A program made the position numbers and the translations under genes. Positions 26,864 to 35,553 of a DNA stretch of 64,000 nt are shown piece by piece (within the stretch, counting starts at the first letter, position 1; each line of letters starts with the position of its first letter). Origin of the DNA: Treponema socranskii subsp. buccale (GTDB lineage: Bacteria; Spirochaetota; Spirochaetia; Treponematales; Treponemataceae); assembly GCF_024181585.1 (NCBI RefSeq), contig NZ_CP054258.1:2542001-2606000 (forward strand), in the 5' to 3' direction. The notes below the pieces were generated by a model. The model did not search any database and was not told the DNA's origin. It saw only the letters and a list, made by a program, of their open reading frames with translations.

Positions 26864-28875
26864 ATGAACAAAGTAAAATCGAACCCTGTACATCTGTATA
26901 GGGGGGGGGGGTACTCGATAAAGCCCTTTTAAAAAAAGTACCGATTACAGCGGGCGCTTTGCTTTTTGCCGCAGCGCTCGTTTTTACAGGCTGTTCCAAC
27001 GGCAGCGATTCGGGAGGCGAAACACCGCCGGTAACAAAGTACAAAGTAGAGCTTGACCGCACCGTCGGCGGCAATGTAAAAGTAACACCCGCACTGAGCG
27101 AAGACGGCATGGCAGCCGAAAACACCGTGCTCACTTTTACGGCAACGCCGCTTCAAGGCTACGATCTTGAAAAGTGGGAGCTTGACGGCACGGCGGTAAA
27201 CGGCACAGCGCTTACCTACACGCTCAAAGTTACCCGGGCGGCAAAGGTTGAGGTATTCTTCAAAACGAACGGTGAGCCGCTTCCTGCCCTGCACACGGTA
27301 ACGCTTACCGAGCCGGAGCACGGCAGTGTAGATACTGTGCCGGTAATCCCGTTCGGCCATCACCAAGTGCCCGAAGGTACCGAACTTATCTTTAGGGCAG
27401 AACCGGATGCAGGCTATGCGGTTGATAAGTGGACGGTTTCGGCGGGCTCATTTTCAGCAGGCGGCACAGACGGAAGCACGAGCGCAACGCTTAAAATCAC
27501 CGAAGCCGTTACCGTAACGGTTACCTTTAAGCAGGTACTGTGTAAAATCGATTTCGGCGTAGACGGCACGGGCGGCACGCTCACGGCAAAAGTTGACGGC
27601 AGCGAAATCAGTTCGGGCGATATGGTGGAACACGGCAAAACCGTCGTCTTTAAGGCAACGCCTGCCGGTTCGAGCTGTAAAGTGGAACAATGGACGAACA
27701 ACGGAACGCCCATCGCCGCAGCGGGAACAAACACAACCTACAACCACACCGTAACGGCAGCGGCAAATATCAAAGTAAAGTTTAAAAGTACCTATACCGG
27801 ACCTGCGCTCACGGTAAATACAACGGCATTTACCAAAACGGCAGGAAATAGTTTTGAACACCGGTTCATAACATCAGGATCGGGCAGCTACACGGCGGAA
27901 GCGGAAACGCCGAACATCCTATATCTCATCCTACACAACCTGAACAGTCAGGGTAAAATCCGGGTACAGTGCAAACAAGCAGGCTCAACGCGCATAAAGA
28001 TAACCGACAAAGTAAGCGGGCAAACCGCTTTTTCAGGTCTCATCACCGTAAAACCGGACGAAGACTACTTTGAAGAAGGCGGCATGCGCTACCGCATAAC
28101 GGACAAAACCGCCCGAGAGGTGAGCGTAACCGCAGAGACAGCTCATTATATCTACGAGCCGTATACGGTACCATCGCTTACCATACCTAAGGAAGTTACC
28201 CACGGCGGCATAACCTATACGGTAACGGGCATAGAGCGCCCCAACCTTTGGGGAACTACGCTGCAAAGCGTAACGGTCGCATCCGATAACACCTACCTTT
28301 TGGCCGAAAACGGCGTTATCTTTAACAAAGATAAAACCGTACTGTTAGGCTATCTGCCGGGTAAACCGGATGTTTTTTACACCGTTCCTGCAAGCGTAAC
28401 AGAACTGGGAGAGGGCTCTTTTTCCCAAGTTGCCGCACTGACATCCCTTACACTGCCTGACGGCTTAAAAACTATTGGAGATAAGGCGGTTTGGAACTGC
28501 GAAAACCTTGTTGTGCTTAACCTGCCGTCTTCGCTGAAATCTATCGGCTGGCGTTCGCTGGGGTTTATAAAGGTTAGCTCAATGGTTGTGCCGGAAAACA
28601 TAACGCAGCTTTGGGACTTATTTCTTTCCTATTGTCCTGAATTGACGTCGGTCGAGCTCCCCTCAACGCTTACCGAAATGAGGGGGGATGTCCTTGTGTA
28701 CGATCCTAAACTGAAGGCGGTAACGTGCAAAGCGGTACATCCGCCGGTCATTGACGGCAACGCGTTTAAAAATACTCCCATCGATTCCGCAACGCTCCGC
28801 GTCCCCGCCGGCTCCAAAGCACTCTACCAAGCCGCAGAAGGCTGGAAAGACTTCGGCACGATTGTGGAGTATTGA
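26864..28875 (+). CDS. BspA-like surface lipoprotein, phase-variable; frame OFF here
   Basis: The ATG at 26864 (or 26861), behind GGGAGG (26852-26857), opens a frame that meets an 11-G run at 26901-26911 and stops soon after at TAA. With 12 or 9 G the same start reads through into VLDKALLKKVPITAGALLFA and the lipobox FTGC, then more than 620 residues to the stop at 28873-28875. The encoded protein would have three or more InlB-like divergent repeats (YDLEKWELDG, YAVDKWTVSA, CKVEQWTNNG) and then BspA-type leucine-rich repeats (LTSLTLPDGLKTIGDKA, LVVLNLPSSLKSIG). Such proteins bind host matrix or other bacteria. The main downstream frame is intact, arguing for a reversible switch rather than decay. 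Confidence 0.85.
26901..26911 (+). repeat. Poly-G tract of 11, phase-variation switch
   Basis: Eleven consecutive G in the 5' coding part of the lipoprotein gene. Downstream coding is in frame only if the tract has 12 or 9 G (difference 1 mod 3). Homopolymeric G runs of this length are known slippage sites in treponemes. Confidence 0.85.
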
Positions 28876-28915
28876 CGGTGCCGTCCTAAACGGCATACGG
28901 CGAGGGTTTGAAAAC

Positions 28916-28945
28916 GGCTGAAAATCCGCAAGCGGATTTTCAGCC
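28916..28945 (+). terminator. Long perfect hairpin after the BspA-like gene
   Basis: A 14-bp perfect stem GGCTGAAAATCCGC / GCGGATTTTCAGCC with an AA loop. It is followed by GCGAGTTTT, a weak U-run, 41 bases after the stop codon. Confidence 0.6.
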
Positions 28946-28958
28946 GCGAGTTTTGACG

Positions 28959-29051
28959 ACGTGCAAACTTCTTGAAGAATACAGCTGCTTTGTGGAAGAA
29001 GTGAGGAAGAAAACCCGACTCGGCAGCGAAGCCGGATTTCCCGCACCCTGA
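28959..29051 (+). pseudogene. Internal fragment of an Rpn-type nuclease
   Basis: The frame reads TCKLLEEYSCFVEEVRKKTR and LGSEAGF, closely matching the intact Rpn protein upstream (HTCKPLKEYTLFVDAVRRHT, KLDSENGFRNA). It has no start codon and stops at 29049-29051, so only about 30 residues survive. Another broken relative is at 24708-24914. Confidence 0.7.
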
Positions 29052-29097
29052 TCCGGAATTGCGGAAAGTATAAACGGACAAGCGAAACAGCGTTGAG

Positions 29098-29874
29098 TTA
29101 ATTACTTGAATCGGACAAACGGATCCATGCACTCAGCTCTTCACAAAATTCCTTCGGGTGCAGCGTAAAAAATTCCGCGTGATTCATTCCCGCGTTTTCG
29201 ACAATCTGCACATGCGGGAACGCTTTACGGATATACGCGATGTCCCATTCCCGCGCTTTTTTTTCATCGGAGCCGTACCAATACGCTATCCGGCAGTTGA
29301 CGGGCGGAACGGGATCCGGCATGGAATAATTATTGCAGGAATAGAACGAGCGCCAAATTGTTTTCGCGCTCATGCCGTTCATGGCGGTCTTGATGTATTT
29401 GAGATCCTCTTCCGTATATTTTTCCGGGTCGAACATGCTCCGCAGCGCTTTAACGCTCATATGCTTGCCGATCTCCAGCATTATAAAATCACGGATGCCG
29501 ATGAGGTAGGTCAGCGGCTTCCAAAACCGATACGGAGTCATGCCGCCGTCCAGTACGGCGCAGTCGATGCGTATCTTTCCGGCCGCAAGCATCCGTGCCG
29601 CGACAGCTCCGCCCATGGAACAGCCGTAAAGGCAGGTAATGCTTTCATGCCCGTGCTTTATAAGCCATGCCGCCGTTTCGTCGGCGATCCGTTCCACACC
29701 GGTAAAATCCGTTTTCGGCGCATCCGGATCAAAACCGGGCATTGCGGGAATAACGAGATGAAAGTCTTTTTCCAATATCGGCGTTACATAATTGAAAATA
29801 TCCCACCGCGCGCCGAGCGGGTGAAACAAAATTAGAAGTTCTTTATTTCCCTTTCCGAATTCATGAACGGTCAT
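29098..29874 (-). CDS. Alpha/beta-hydrolase
   Basis: 258 residues of the alpha/beta-hydrolase fold: an oxyanion region LFHPLGARWD, the nucleophile elbow GCSMGG (Ser near 98) and a C-terminal catalytic His in GMNHAEF, with an acid in GSDEKKAREWD before it. The substrate is unknown; ester or lipid hydrolysis is the family default. No signal peptide. It starts nine bases after the murI stop, with AAGGGG upstream, so it is the third gene of the zinc-ribbon/murI unit. Confidence 0.85.
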   Translation of the reverse strand: MTVHEFGKGNKELLILFHPLGARWDIFNYVTPILEKDFHLVIPAMPGFDPDAPKTDFTGVERIADETAAWLIKHGHESITCLYGCSMGGAVAARMLAAGKIRIDCAVLDGGMTPYRFWKPLTYLIGIRDFIMLEIGKHMSVKALRSMFDPEKYTEEDLKYIKTAMNGMSAKTIWRSFYSCNNYSMPDPVPPVNCRIAYWYGSDEKKAREWDIAYIRKAFPHVQIVENAGMNHAEFFTLHPKEFCEELSAWIRLSDSSN

Positions 29875-29883
29875 TTTTGCCCC

Positions 29884-30723
29884 TTATGCGAGCGTCCCTC
29901 CGAAAGGGATTCCGAGCATTTTGCAAAACGCCCGATAATACGCTTTCGCCTTGTCGTCCGAAATACCGGTAACGAAAAACGATTCGTCCGGCACTTCCGA
30001 AAGAAAATCGGCGGCCGCGGTAAGAATATTTTCGCTTTTTTCTTTTTTCGAATTAATAAGATTGTCGTGTACTTCGATCGCACGGCGCGCAACGCCGTCG
30101 CGAGAATCGACGACGCTTACGTTTTTTCCCGCAGCCTTTTGCATGATATCCGCAAGGTGCGTAAAATGCGTACAGCCGAGTACGATCGTGTCGCAGCCTT
30201 TTTTCGCAAAATAATCGAGTGCGGGCATAACCGCACGCATCTTTTCGTTTTCGTCGGCGGTAACAAGCTTCCGTTCGATAAACGAAACGAGATCGGCATC
30301 TCCGCGCGAATATATCGTACAGCCGGACGCGAAACCTTTTTCGAGCTCGCGTATGTATGCGTCACGCACGGTCGCGTTCGTCGCAAGCAAACCGATTTTT
30401 TTATTTTTCGTCACCGAAGCGGCGAGCTTTATCGCAGGCACCGTACCGATAAACGGAACGAAAGGAAACCGTTCGCGAAGGGAGGCGAGAGCGGAAACGG
30501 AAATCGTATTGCACGCAACGACGATCGTTTCCGGACGCCACATATCGATGACGCGCGAAACGGCAGCCGTCGCGTATTCGATTATTTCGGGGACGGTTTT
30601 TTCTCCGTACGGAAAATGCACGGTATCGGCGAGGTAGGCGCAGGTCGCGTCGGGGGCGAGCCGTTTGAGCCGGAGCATATAGGGGATGCCGCCGGTACCC
30701 GAATCCAAAAACGCAAAATTCAT
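29884..30723 (-). CDS. murI: Glutamate racemase
   Basis: 279 residues. It interconverts L- and D-glutamate for peptidoglycan precursors in the cytoplasm. The signature DSGTGG is at 7-12, the first catalytic Cys is in VVACNT (Cys71) and the second in VLGCTHF (Cys184), with the PYG stretch at 38-40; length and order match the family. Its ATG overlaps the stop of the upstream zinc-ribbon gene (30720-30723), so it is translationally coupled to it. Confidence 0.93.
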   Translation of the reverse strand: MNFAFLDSGTGGIPYMLRLKRLAPDATCAYLADTVHFPYGEKTVPEIIEYATAAVSRVIDMWRPETIVVACNTISVSALASLRERFPFVPFIGTVPAIKLAASVTKNKKIGLLATNATVRDAYIRELEKGFASGCTIYSRGDADLVSFIERKLVTADENEKMRAVMPALDYFAKKGCDTIVLGCTHFTHLADIMQKAAGKNVSVVDSRDGVARRAIEVHDNLINSKKEKSENILTAAADFLSEVPDESFFVTGISDDKAKAYYRAFCKMLGIPFGGTLA

Positions 30724-31004
30724 AAAACGATACCGCCGAATAAACTGTTGAACGCATCGCGCGCTTTTGCCGCCTTATCGTCTGCCGTTGCAAAATCGGT
30801 GCGAGGTGAAAACGATGCGCAAAAATTAGCTCTCTCTTTGTCGGCGACAAGCTCTTCCACGGTTTCCCGGCAGTCGTAATGTGCGCCCGGTGAATAAAAC
30901 GTACAGTTGCGGCAGACATGCAAATCGGCTCCGCAAAATTCGCATACCGACGTTCTGAATATTTTTTCGGAACTGCGTATCGCGCGCTTGCATTTCCAGC
31001 ACAT
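30720..31004 (-). CDS. Small zinc-ribbon protein
   Basis: 94 residues from the ATG at 31004. Three CxxC knuckles (CWKC, CEFC and CRNC) plus a later HYDC suggest two zinc-binding sites; the rest is charged helix. The frame extends 12 codons further upstream to 31040, but on the minus strand TACAAT (31017-31012) lies seven bases before the 31004 ATG, and there is no Shine-Dalgarno, so a leaderless start there is more likely. It heads the murI-hydrolase unit. Function unknown. Confidence 0.75.
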   Translation of the reverse strand: MCWKCKRAIRSSEKIFRTSVCEFCGADLHVCRNCTFYSPGAHYDCRETVEELVADKERANFCASFSPRTDFATADDKAAKARDAFNSLFGGIVL

Positions 31005-31011
31005 ATAATCG

Positions 31012-31051
31012 ATTGTAATCGTTTGACTAAACAAACGCAATAGCGTACGAT
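31012..31051. promoter_or_regulatory. Overlapping divergent promoters, both apparently leaderless
   Basis: Plus strand: TTGACT (31023-31028), a 17-base spacer and TACGAT (31046-31051), giving a start at the ATG 31058. Minus strand: TTGCGT (31040-31035), a 17-base spacer and TACAAT (31017-31012), giving a start at or next to the ATG 31004. The two face away from each other and overlap. Confidence 0.65.
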
Positions 31052-31057
31052 AAAACC

Positions 31058-31723
31058 ATGTTTACGCTGAACAAGTGCCTCGTTCACTCGTGCAAAAATC
31101 TTTCGCTTTCCGTTTTCAATAAAATAAACGACATAACCGAAGAGCGAGGATACTGTCTCAATCACACGCCCGATCCGGGACGCGCAAAAAAATCGATTTA
31201 CGATTATATTACAACGCACGATACGATCGTCGGCTTAAATGCGTCAGGCATTATATTCCGCGACATCGATTTATCGAACAAACGATTTTACGGCTGCAAT
31301 TTCCAGCACTGCACGTTTACCGATCTCCGTTCGGAAGGTTTGCGCGCCAAACTGTGCATGTTCGATTTTGCGACCTTCGCCGACTGCACGCTCACCGGAT
31401 CCACCGTGCAGTTTACTTCGTTCGCCTGCTGTACGTTTTCGCACACGATATTCACCGGCAGCGACATGGTGCAAAACAATTTCAACGGCGTGCAGGCCTT
31501 CCAATCGTCGTTCGACGATTCGGATTTGTACAATTCGCGTTTTATCGGCGCGCGTCTCGTCGACACGTCGCTCAGAAATTGCAATATCAAAAATACGCTG
31601 TTTCTCGAATGCACGTGCGAAAACGTTTCAATGAAAATGTCGAACACGAGGGAAGCCGTTTTCGACCGCAAGGGCAGCGAACTCTTTCAGGGAATCGAAT
31701 CGAAAAACAGGGTACCCGTATGA
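31058..31723 (+). CDS. Pentapeptide-repeat protein
   Basis: 221 residues. Residues about 63-200 carry A(D/N)LXX-type pentapeptide repeats in a degenerate form (CNFQHCTFTDL, CMFDFATFADCTLTGSTVQF, NSRFIGARLVDTSLRNCNIK), which fold into a right-handed quadrilateral beta-helix. The N-terminus has paired Cys/His (CLVHSC, CLNH) that could bind zinc. No signal peptide, so cytoplasmic. Its stop overlaps the start of the MBL-fold gene (ATGA at 31720-31723), so the two are coupled. DNA mimicry, as in Qnr/MfpA, is possible but not shown. Confidence 0.85.
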   Translation: MFTLNKCLVHSCKNLSLSVFNKINDITEERGYCLNHTPDPGRAKKSIYDYITTHDTIVGLNASGIIFRDIDLSNKRFYGCNFQHCTFTDLRSEGLRAKLCMFDFATFADCTLTGSTVQFTSFACCTFSHTIFTGSDMVQNNFNGVQAFQSSFDDSDLYNSRFIGARLVDTSLRNCNIKNTLFLECTCENVSMKMSNTREAVFDRKGSELFQGIESKNRVPV

Positions 31724-32271
31724 AAATATATTTTCATCTCAATATCGGCGGATTTTCAAACTGTTACATCATCGAAAACGAATTTACTAAAGAAGCGATC
31801 GTCATCGATCCCGGAAAAATTACGGACGACATCATCAAACGCATCGAAGACGAATCGTACAAACTCGCGGGTGTCTTTATCACGCATAACCACGGAAGCC
31901 ACGTGCACGGATTAAAAACGCTGCGCAAAATATATACGCCCGCCGTCTATGCAGCCGATTGGGAAGTCGCGGGAAACGACACGCACGTCATCACGGGCGA
32001 CGGTAGAATCCGCATTGCGGGTCTTACGGTGCGCTATATGGCGCTGCCCGGACATACCGCAGATTCCATGGTCTATAAAATCGGAAACGTCCTCTTTACC
32101 GGCGACAGCCTCTCTGCGGGAAAAACCGGAAGCACGAACAGCAGCTATTCCGATTTCGTGCTCAGACGGAACATCGAACAAAAAATACTGTCGGAAAACG
32201 ATGCGACCGTCATCATGCCGGGACACGGACCGCCGACCTGCGTCGGAGCCGAGCGCATGTTTATCGTATGA
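31720..32271 (+). CDS. MBL-fold hydrolase with altered metal motif
   Basis: 183 residues of the glyoxalase II-like metallo-beta-lactamase fold: VIDPG near 28-32, metal motif THNHGSHVHG (55-64), a later His in LPGHTADS, bridging Asp in LFTGDSL and final His in MPGHGPP. The canonical H-x-H-x-D-H has Ser60 in place of the metal-2 Asp, so the metal site or reaction may be changed. The start at 31720 follows from the ATGA overlap with the pentapeptide gene. Its 3' end overlaps the convergent metallopeptidase gene by 11 bases. Confidence 0.85.
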   Translation: MKIYFHLNIGGFSNCYIIENEFTKEAIVIDPGKITDDIIKRIEDESYKLAGVFITHNHGSHVHGLKTLRKIYTPAVYAADWEVAGNDTHVITGDGRIRIAGLTVRYMALPGHTADSMVYKIGNVLFTGDSLSAGKTGSTNSSYSDFVLRRNIEQKILSENDATVIMPGHGPPTCVGAERMFIV

Positions 32272-34090
32272 GCCACACGCGGCCGCACGAAAGCCCCCAG
32301 TTGTCGAACGCATATTCGTCGAATACTTTTGCCGCATCTTCAAACGGAATACCGCGGGTTTGCCGTACGTGCGCTGCAAGTTCGGGAATTTCTTTTTGTA
32401 CCGACGTCCAATTCGCGAGATTGACAAAATATGCGGCGACGGAGGAAACGTTTTGCTGCATGATGTACGCCATAAATTCGTTGTGTACGAGATATTCGTC
32501 ATTTAAATCGTAGTTGAGATTCGGATGCAAATGCCAATAGCCCGCTAAAAAATCGCGCGAAGCTTCATCCGTCGTATAAAAAACGGCGGCCGCGGCGTTG
32601 CGAAAATTTTCATCGGTAAAAAAAATACCGTGCCAGCCTTCGTGCGCGATATAGCGATTGCGAAGCCATTCGGGCGATTCCTGCGAAATCGAAATGAGAG
32701 CTCCCCGTCCCGCGGCGAATGAAGCGCCGTCGGCTGTTATCACGCCGTTTGCAAGCAGGATATCGCGTAAAAGAAGTTCCCGCTCATTAAGCTGAAAATC
32801 ATCCGCTTTTGTTTTTGTAAAGAACGCTGCAAGAGATGCGGCGCTGTAATCGTGCGCATTAAAACCGTGCATGCTTTCGAGCTCTTCATCGGTAAGGAGC
32901 GTTCCGCGGTAGCCCATCTTTTCGGAAAAAAATGCGAGACGTTTAAAAAAATCGTCTTGCACGGCAAAGTCTTTCGTATCGATAAAGAGCACGCCGGGAA
33001 ATCTGTCCCATTCGAAAAGTTCATAATCGCTCGTGCGCCACTTCGCCCGCGGCCACGAAATGATCAAACCCGGATCGGTTCTAAAAGGCGCAAAAATTCT
33101 TCCGCCCGCATTCAATTCGTTTTTGACATCGTTCCGCGTCATCATGAGGACGGGAATATTATTAATTTTATCACGACAGGAAACCGTCGAAAACGGGTTT
33201 GCAAGAGGCGCCGTCGGTATATCGTACGCATACGTTTTTTTTACGGAACCCGATACATGCACTTTATTCGTACGAAAAATTGTTAATTTTTCACCGCCCG
33301 CATTCAGTTCCGTCTTTACCGGATTTTGCGCCGTCCCCCAATCCTCAGGCGCATAAAACGCCGCGACGATCTTCGGCATAACGGCCGTGTCCGTATTCTG
33401 CGACGGAAAGACAAGCGACGCGCCGGAAAAATCCGCTTCATCGGGCGTCTCGTGCATCACTCCCCCGTTCGGCGCGAACGCAAAGAGGGGCACAAAAGCG
33501 CTTTTATCCCAGCCTATCGCCGCACTTCGAATTTCCGCCGAGACAATCAAAGAGGGGACGGCGGCGTACACGAAAAAACCGCACGGGATGTTCTTGCCGT
33601 TTTTCATTTCGTCTTTTTCAATCGAAAACGCGAGAGCGAATTCGGAAAGATTCTGCACGACGAGGCTTGCGAGCGGACGCTTTTCAATTTTCTTTTGCAA
33701 CGCGCCGCGAAACGTAAAATCGTCGGCAAATAAAAAGCCGAGCATAAACGCTTTATCCGCGTCCGCCTCCTCATTACGCACGATCCGTATGCGTACCGAA
33801 AGAGAGGCATCTCCGAAGCGTTCAATGTACGAATCGAGAAACCGCTTTTGCTCCTCCGTAAATCGATAATATGCGTAGCCCGACTGCGCCTGTTTCGATT
33901 TCGCATTTGCGTTCAACGCCGTAAGTCTCGATGCGGGCACCTGCAGCTCTTCCGGAAAGGCGAGCAAAAGCGAAGAGGTTTTCGACAGATATTTTTTTGC
34001 AAGCAGACCGATATCGCAGACGAGCAATACGGTAAGCGCGCTTAAAAGAATTTTTTGCTTTATTGTTAATTTTTTAAAAAAAGACATCAT
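32261..34090 (-). CDS. Membrane-anchored putative zinc metallopeptidase
   Basis: 609 residues. One N-terminal membrane segment (about 14-28) anchors an otherwise soluble protein, probably on the periplasmic side. Near the C-terminus it has HEGWH (483-487), the HExxH zinc-protease signature, and a downstream glutamate in YLVHNEFMAYI (about 538) that could be the third ligand of a gluzincin-like site. The first 450 residues show no known domain; beta-rich stretches predominate. I do not recognise the family and treat protease activity as inferred. The two Met codons at the start cannot be told apart, and there is no clear Shine-Dalgarno. Confidence 0.75.
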   Translation of the reverse strand: MMSFFKKLTIKQKILLSALTVLLVCDIGLLAKKYLSKTSSLLLAFPEELQVPASRLTALNANAKSKQAQSGYAYYRFTEEQKRFLDSYIERFGDASLSVRIRIVRNEEADADKAFMLGFLFADDFTFRGALQKKIEKRPLASLVVQNLSEFALAFSIEKDEMKNGKNIPCGFFVYAAVPSLIVSAEIRSAAIGWDKSAFVPLFAFAPNGGVMHETPDEADFSGASLVFPSQNTDTAVMPKIVAAFYAPEDWGTAQNPVKTELNAGGEKLTIFRTNKVHVSGSVKKTYAYDIPTAPLANPFSTVSCRDKINNIPVLMMTRNDVKNELNAGGRIFAPFRTDPGLIISWPRAKWRTSDYELFEWDRFPGVLFIDTKDFAVQDDFFKRLAFFSEKMGYRGTLLTDEELESMHGFNAHDYSAASLAAFFTKTKADDFQLNERELLLRDILLANGVITADGASFAAGRGALISISQESPEWLRNRYIAHEGWHGIFFTDENFRNAAAAVFYTTDEASRDFLAGYWHLHPNLNYDLNDEYLVHNEFMAYIMQQNVSSVAAYFVNLANWTSVQKEIPELAAHVRQTRGIPFEDAAKVFDEYAFDNWGLSCGRVWLIR

Positions 34091-34135
34091 CGGGCAATAC
34101 TACATTTTTTTTATAAAAATAGCTATACTGCCGTT

Positions 34136-34699
34136 ATGTTCGCCGTTATACCCCATCCGACGGAAGCGCTTATCCTGTCGCGCACGCAAAAAGCGACGCT
34201 TTCGCGCCTTAATGCCGAAGCGGGAAACTCCCGCTGGATTCCGATATTTCCGCTGTGGGCGTTTTTTAATAATTTCGATTACCGAACGCAGCAGCTGAAA
34301 ACGATACGGGACGCGATCGCATCGTTTACGATCAGTGTGCCGGAAATTTCAAACGGAGAATTCTTTTTCCCTGCAGTATTGCGTTTCCGAAACGGGGAGA
34401 CTGTCCGCGGAAAAATACTCGCCGGAAAAAAAACGGATGATGATGCCGATTCGCCCTGTGCCTGCGAAAATGAAAAAAAAATATTCGCCCGCTTTCCGTA
34501 CTCCTGCAGCGTATTCAGGATCGCGGATGCGGAGATCGGCGAACGCAAAACCGCAAACGATGAAAATGCGGCCGATAAAATCGCCGATAAATGCACAGAA
34601 GACACATCCGCAAATTCCGGCGATACGGACGATGCGGAACTTCGTACGTGGCGCGTACACACATCGCTTTGGGTAAAAACGGAAAGAATACAGCGATGA
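34136..34699 (+). CDS. Hypothetical protein, leaderless start
   Basis: 187 residues, no signal peptide or membrane segment. The N-terminal half is folded-looking (IPIFPLWAFFNNFDYRTQQL, ISNGEFFFPAVLRFRNG); the second half has an acidic low-complexity stretch (residues about 140-170, rich in Asp, Ala, Asn and Thr) before a conserved-looking end ELRTWRVHTSLWVK. TATACT at 34124-34129 lies six bases before the ATG and no Shine-Dalgarno exists. It is divergent from the metallopeptidase gene. I do not recognise it. Confidence 0.65.
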   Translation: MFAVIPHPTEALILSRTQKATLSRLNAEAGNSRWIPIFPLWAFFNNFDYRTQQLKTIRDAIASFTISVPEISNGEFFFPAVLRFRNGETVRGKILAGKKTDDDADSPCACENEKKIFARFPYSCSVFRIADAEIGERKTANDENAADKIADKCTEDTSANSGDTDDAELRTWRVHTSLWVKTERIQR

Positions 34700-34781
34700 T
34701 TTCATTCAAGGGTGCCGATTATTGTTATATTAGTATTATTCGTTATTTTCCAATTATTGTTCAATGTATAGCGGAGGATAT

Positions 34782-35534
34782 ATGGCCATAGTGCAGGTAA
34801 AGGATTTACGCAAAACCTACCCGCTCGGAAAGGTGCAGGTTGAAGCGGTAAAGGGTGTGGATTTTTCGATTGAACGGAGCGAATTCGTTTCGATTTCGGG
34901 TCCCTCGGGTTCGGGAAAATCCACTATTTTAAATATGATAGGTTTGATCGACACGCCCACAAGCGGTTCTCTTATCATCAACGACGAAAATATCTACGGC
35001 GAAGCTGATTTTACCTCGCTTTCGAAAAACCAAAATAAAAAGGTAAAGATTCCCGGCAGGCTCGATAAAAAAATGACCTCGCTTCGCCACGAGTATTTGG
35101 GCTTTATTTTTCAATCGTTCAACCTGATTCCGGTATTGAATGTGTATGAAAACATCGAGTTTCCGCTTTTGTTCGGTATGCCCAAAGGAACCAAAAAACA
35201 GATGAGCGAGTGGATAGACTATCTTATCGAAAAGGTCGGCCTTACCGAATGGAAGCATCACAAGTCGAACGAACTTTCAGGCGGTCAGCGCCAGCGTGTT
35301 GCAATTGCGCGCGCCCTCGTTACCAAGCCGCACATTGTGCTTGCGGACGAGCCCACGGCGAACCTCGATTCGAAAACGGGAAATCAGATTCTCGAATTGA
35401 TGAAAGAAGTCAATAAAGAAATAAAAACCACCTTTATTTTTTCAACCCACGACGCAAAGATTGTCGATATGACAAACCACCGCATTAAGATTTTGGACGG
35501 TCTTGTCATCGAAGATATAAAGATGAACGCATAA
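34782..35534 (+). CDS. ABC transporter ATPase (MacB/LolD type)
   Basis: 250 residues from the ATG at 34782, behind GGAGG (34773-34777). Walker A GPSGSGKST (40-48), Q-loop in FIFQSFNLIPVL, signature LSGGQRQRVAIARAL, Walker B IVLADEPTANLD and the switch His in FSTHD. An extra ~20 residues with many Lys lie before the Q-loop (SLSKNQNKKVKIPGRLDKK). LolD/MacB-type ATPases power mechanotransmission by type VII ABC permeases rather than import. It is followed at once by two such permeases, a LolA-like carrier and an outer-membrane barrel. Confidence 0.92.
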   Translation: MAIVQVKDLRKTYPLGKVQVEAVKGVDFSIERSEFVSISGPSGSGKSTILNMIGLIDTPTSGSLIINDENIYGEADFTSLSKNQNKKVKIPGRLDKKMTSLRHEYLGFIFQSFNLIPVLNVYENIEFPLLFGMPKGTKKQMSEWIDYLIEKVGLTEWKHHKSNELSGGQRQRVAIARALVTKPHIVLADEPTANLDSKTGNQILELMKEVNKEIKTTFIFSTHDAKIVDMTNHRIKILDGLVIEDIKMNA

Positions 35535-35553
35535 GAGGCACAAACGAAATACG

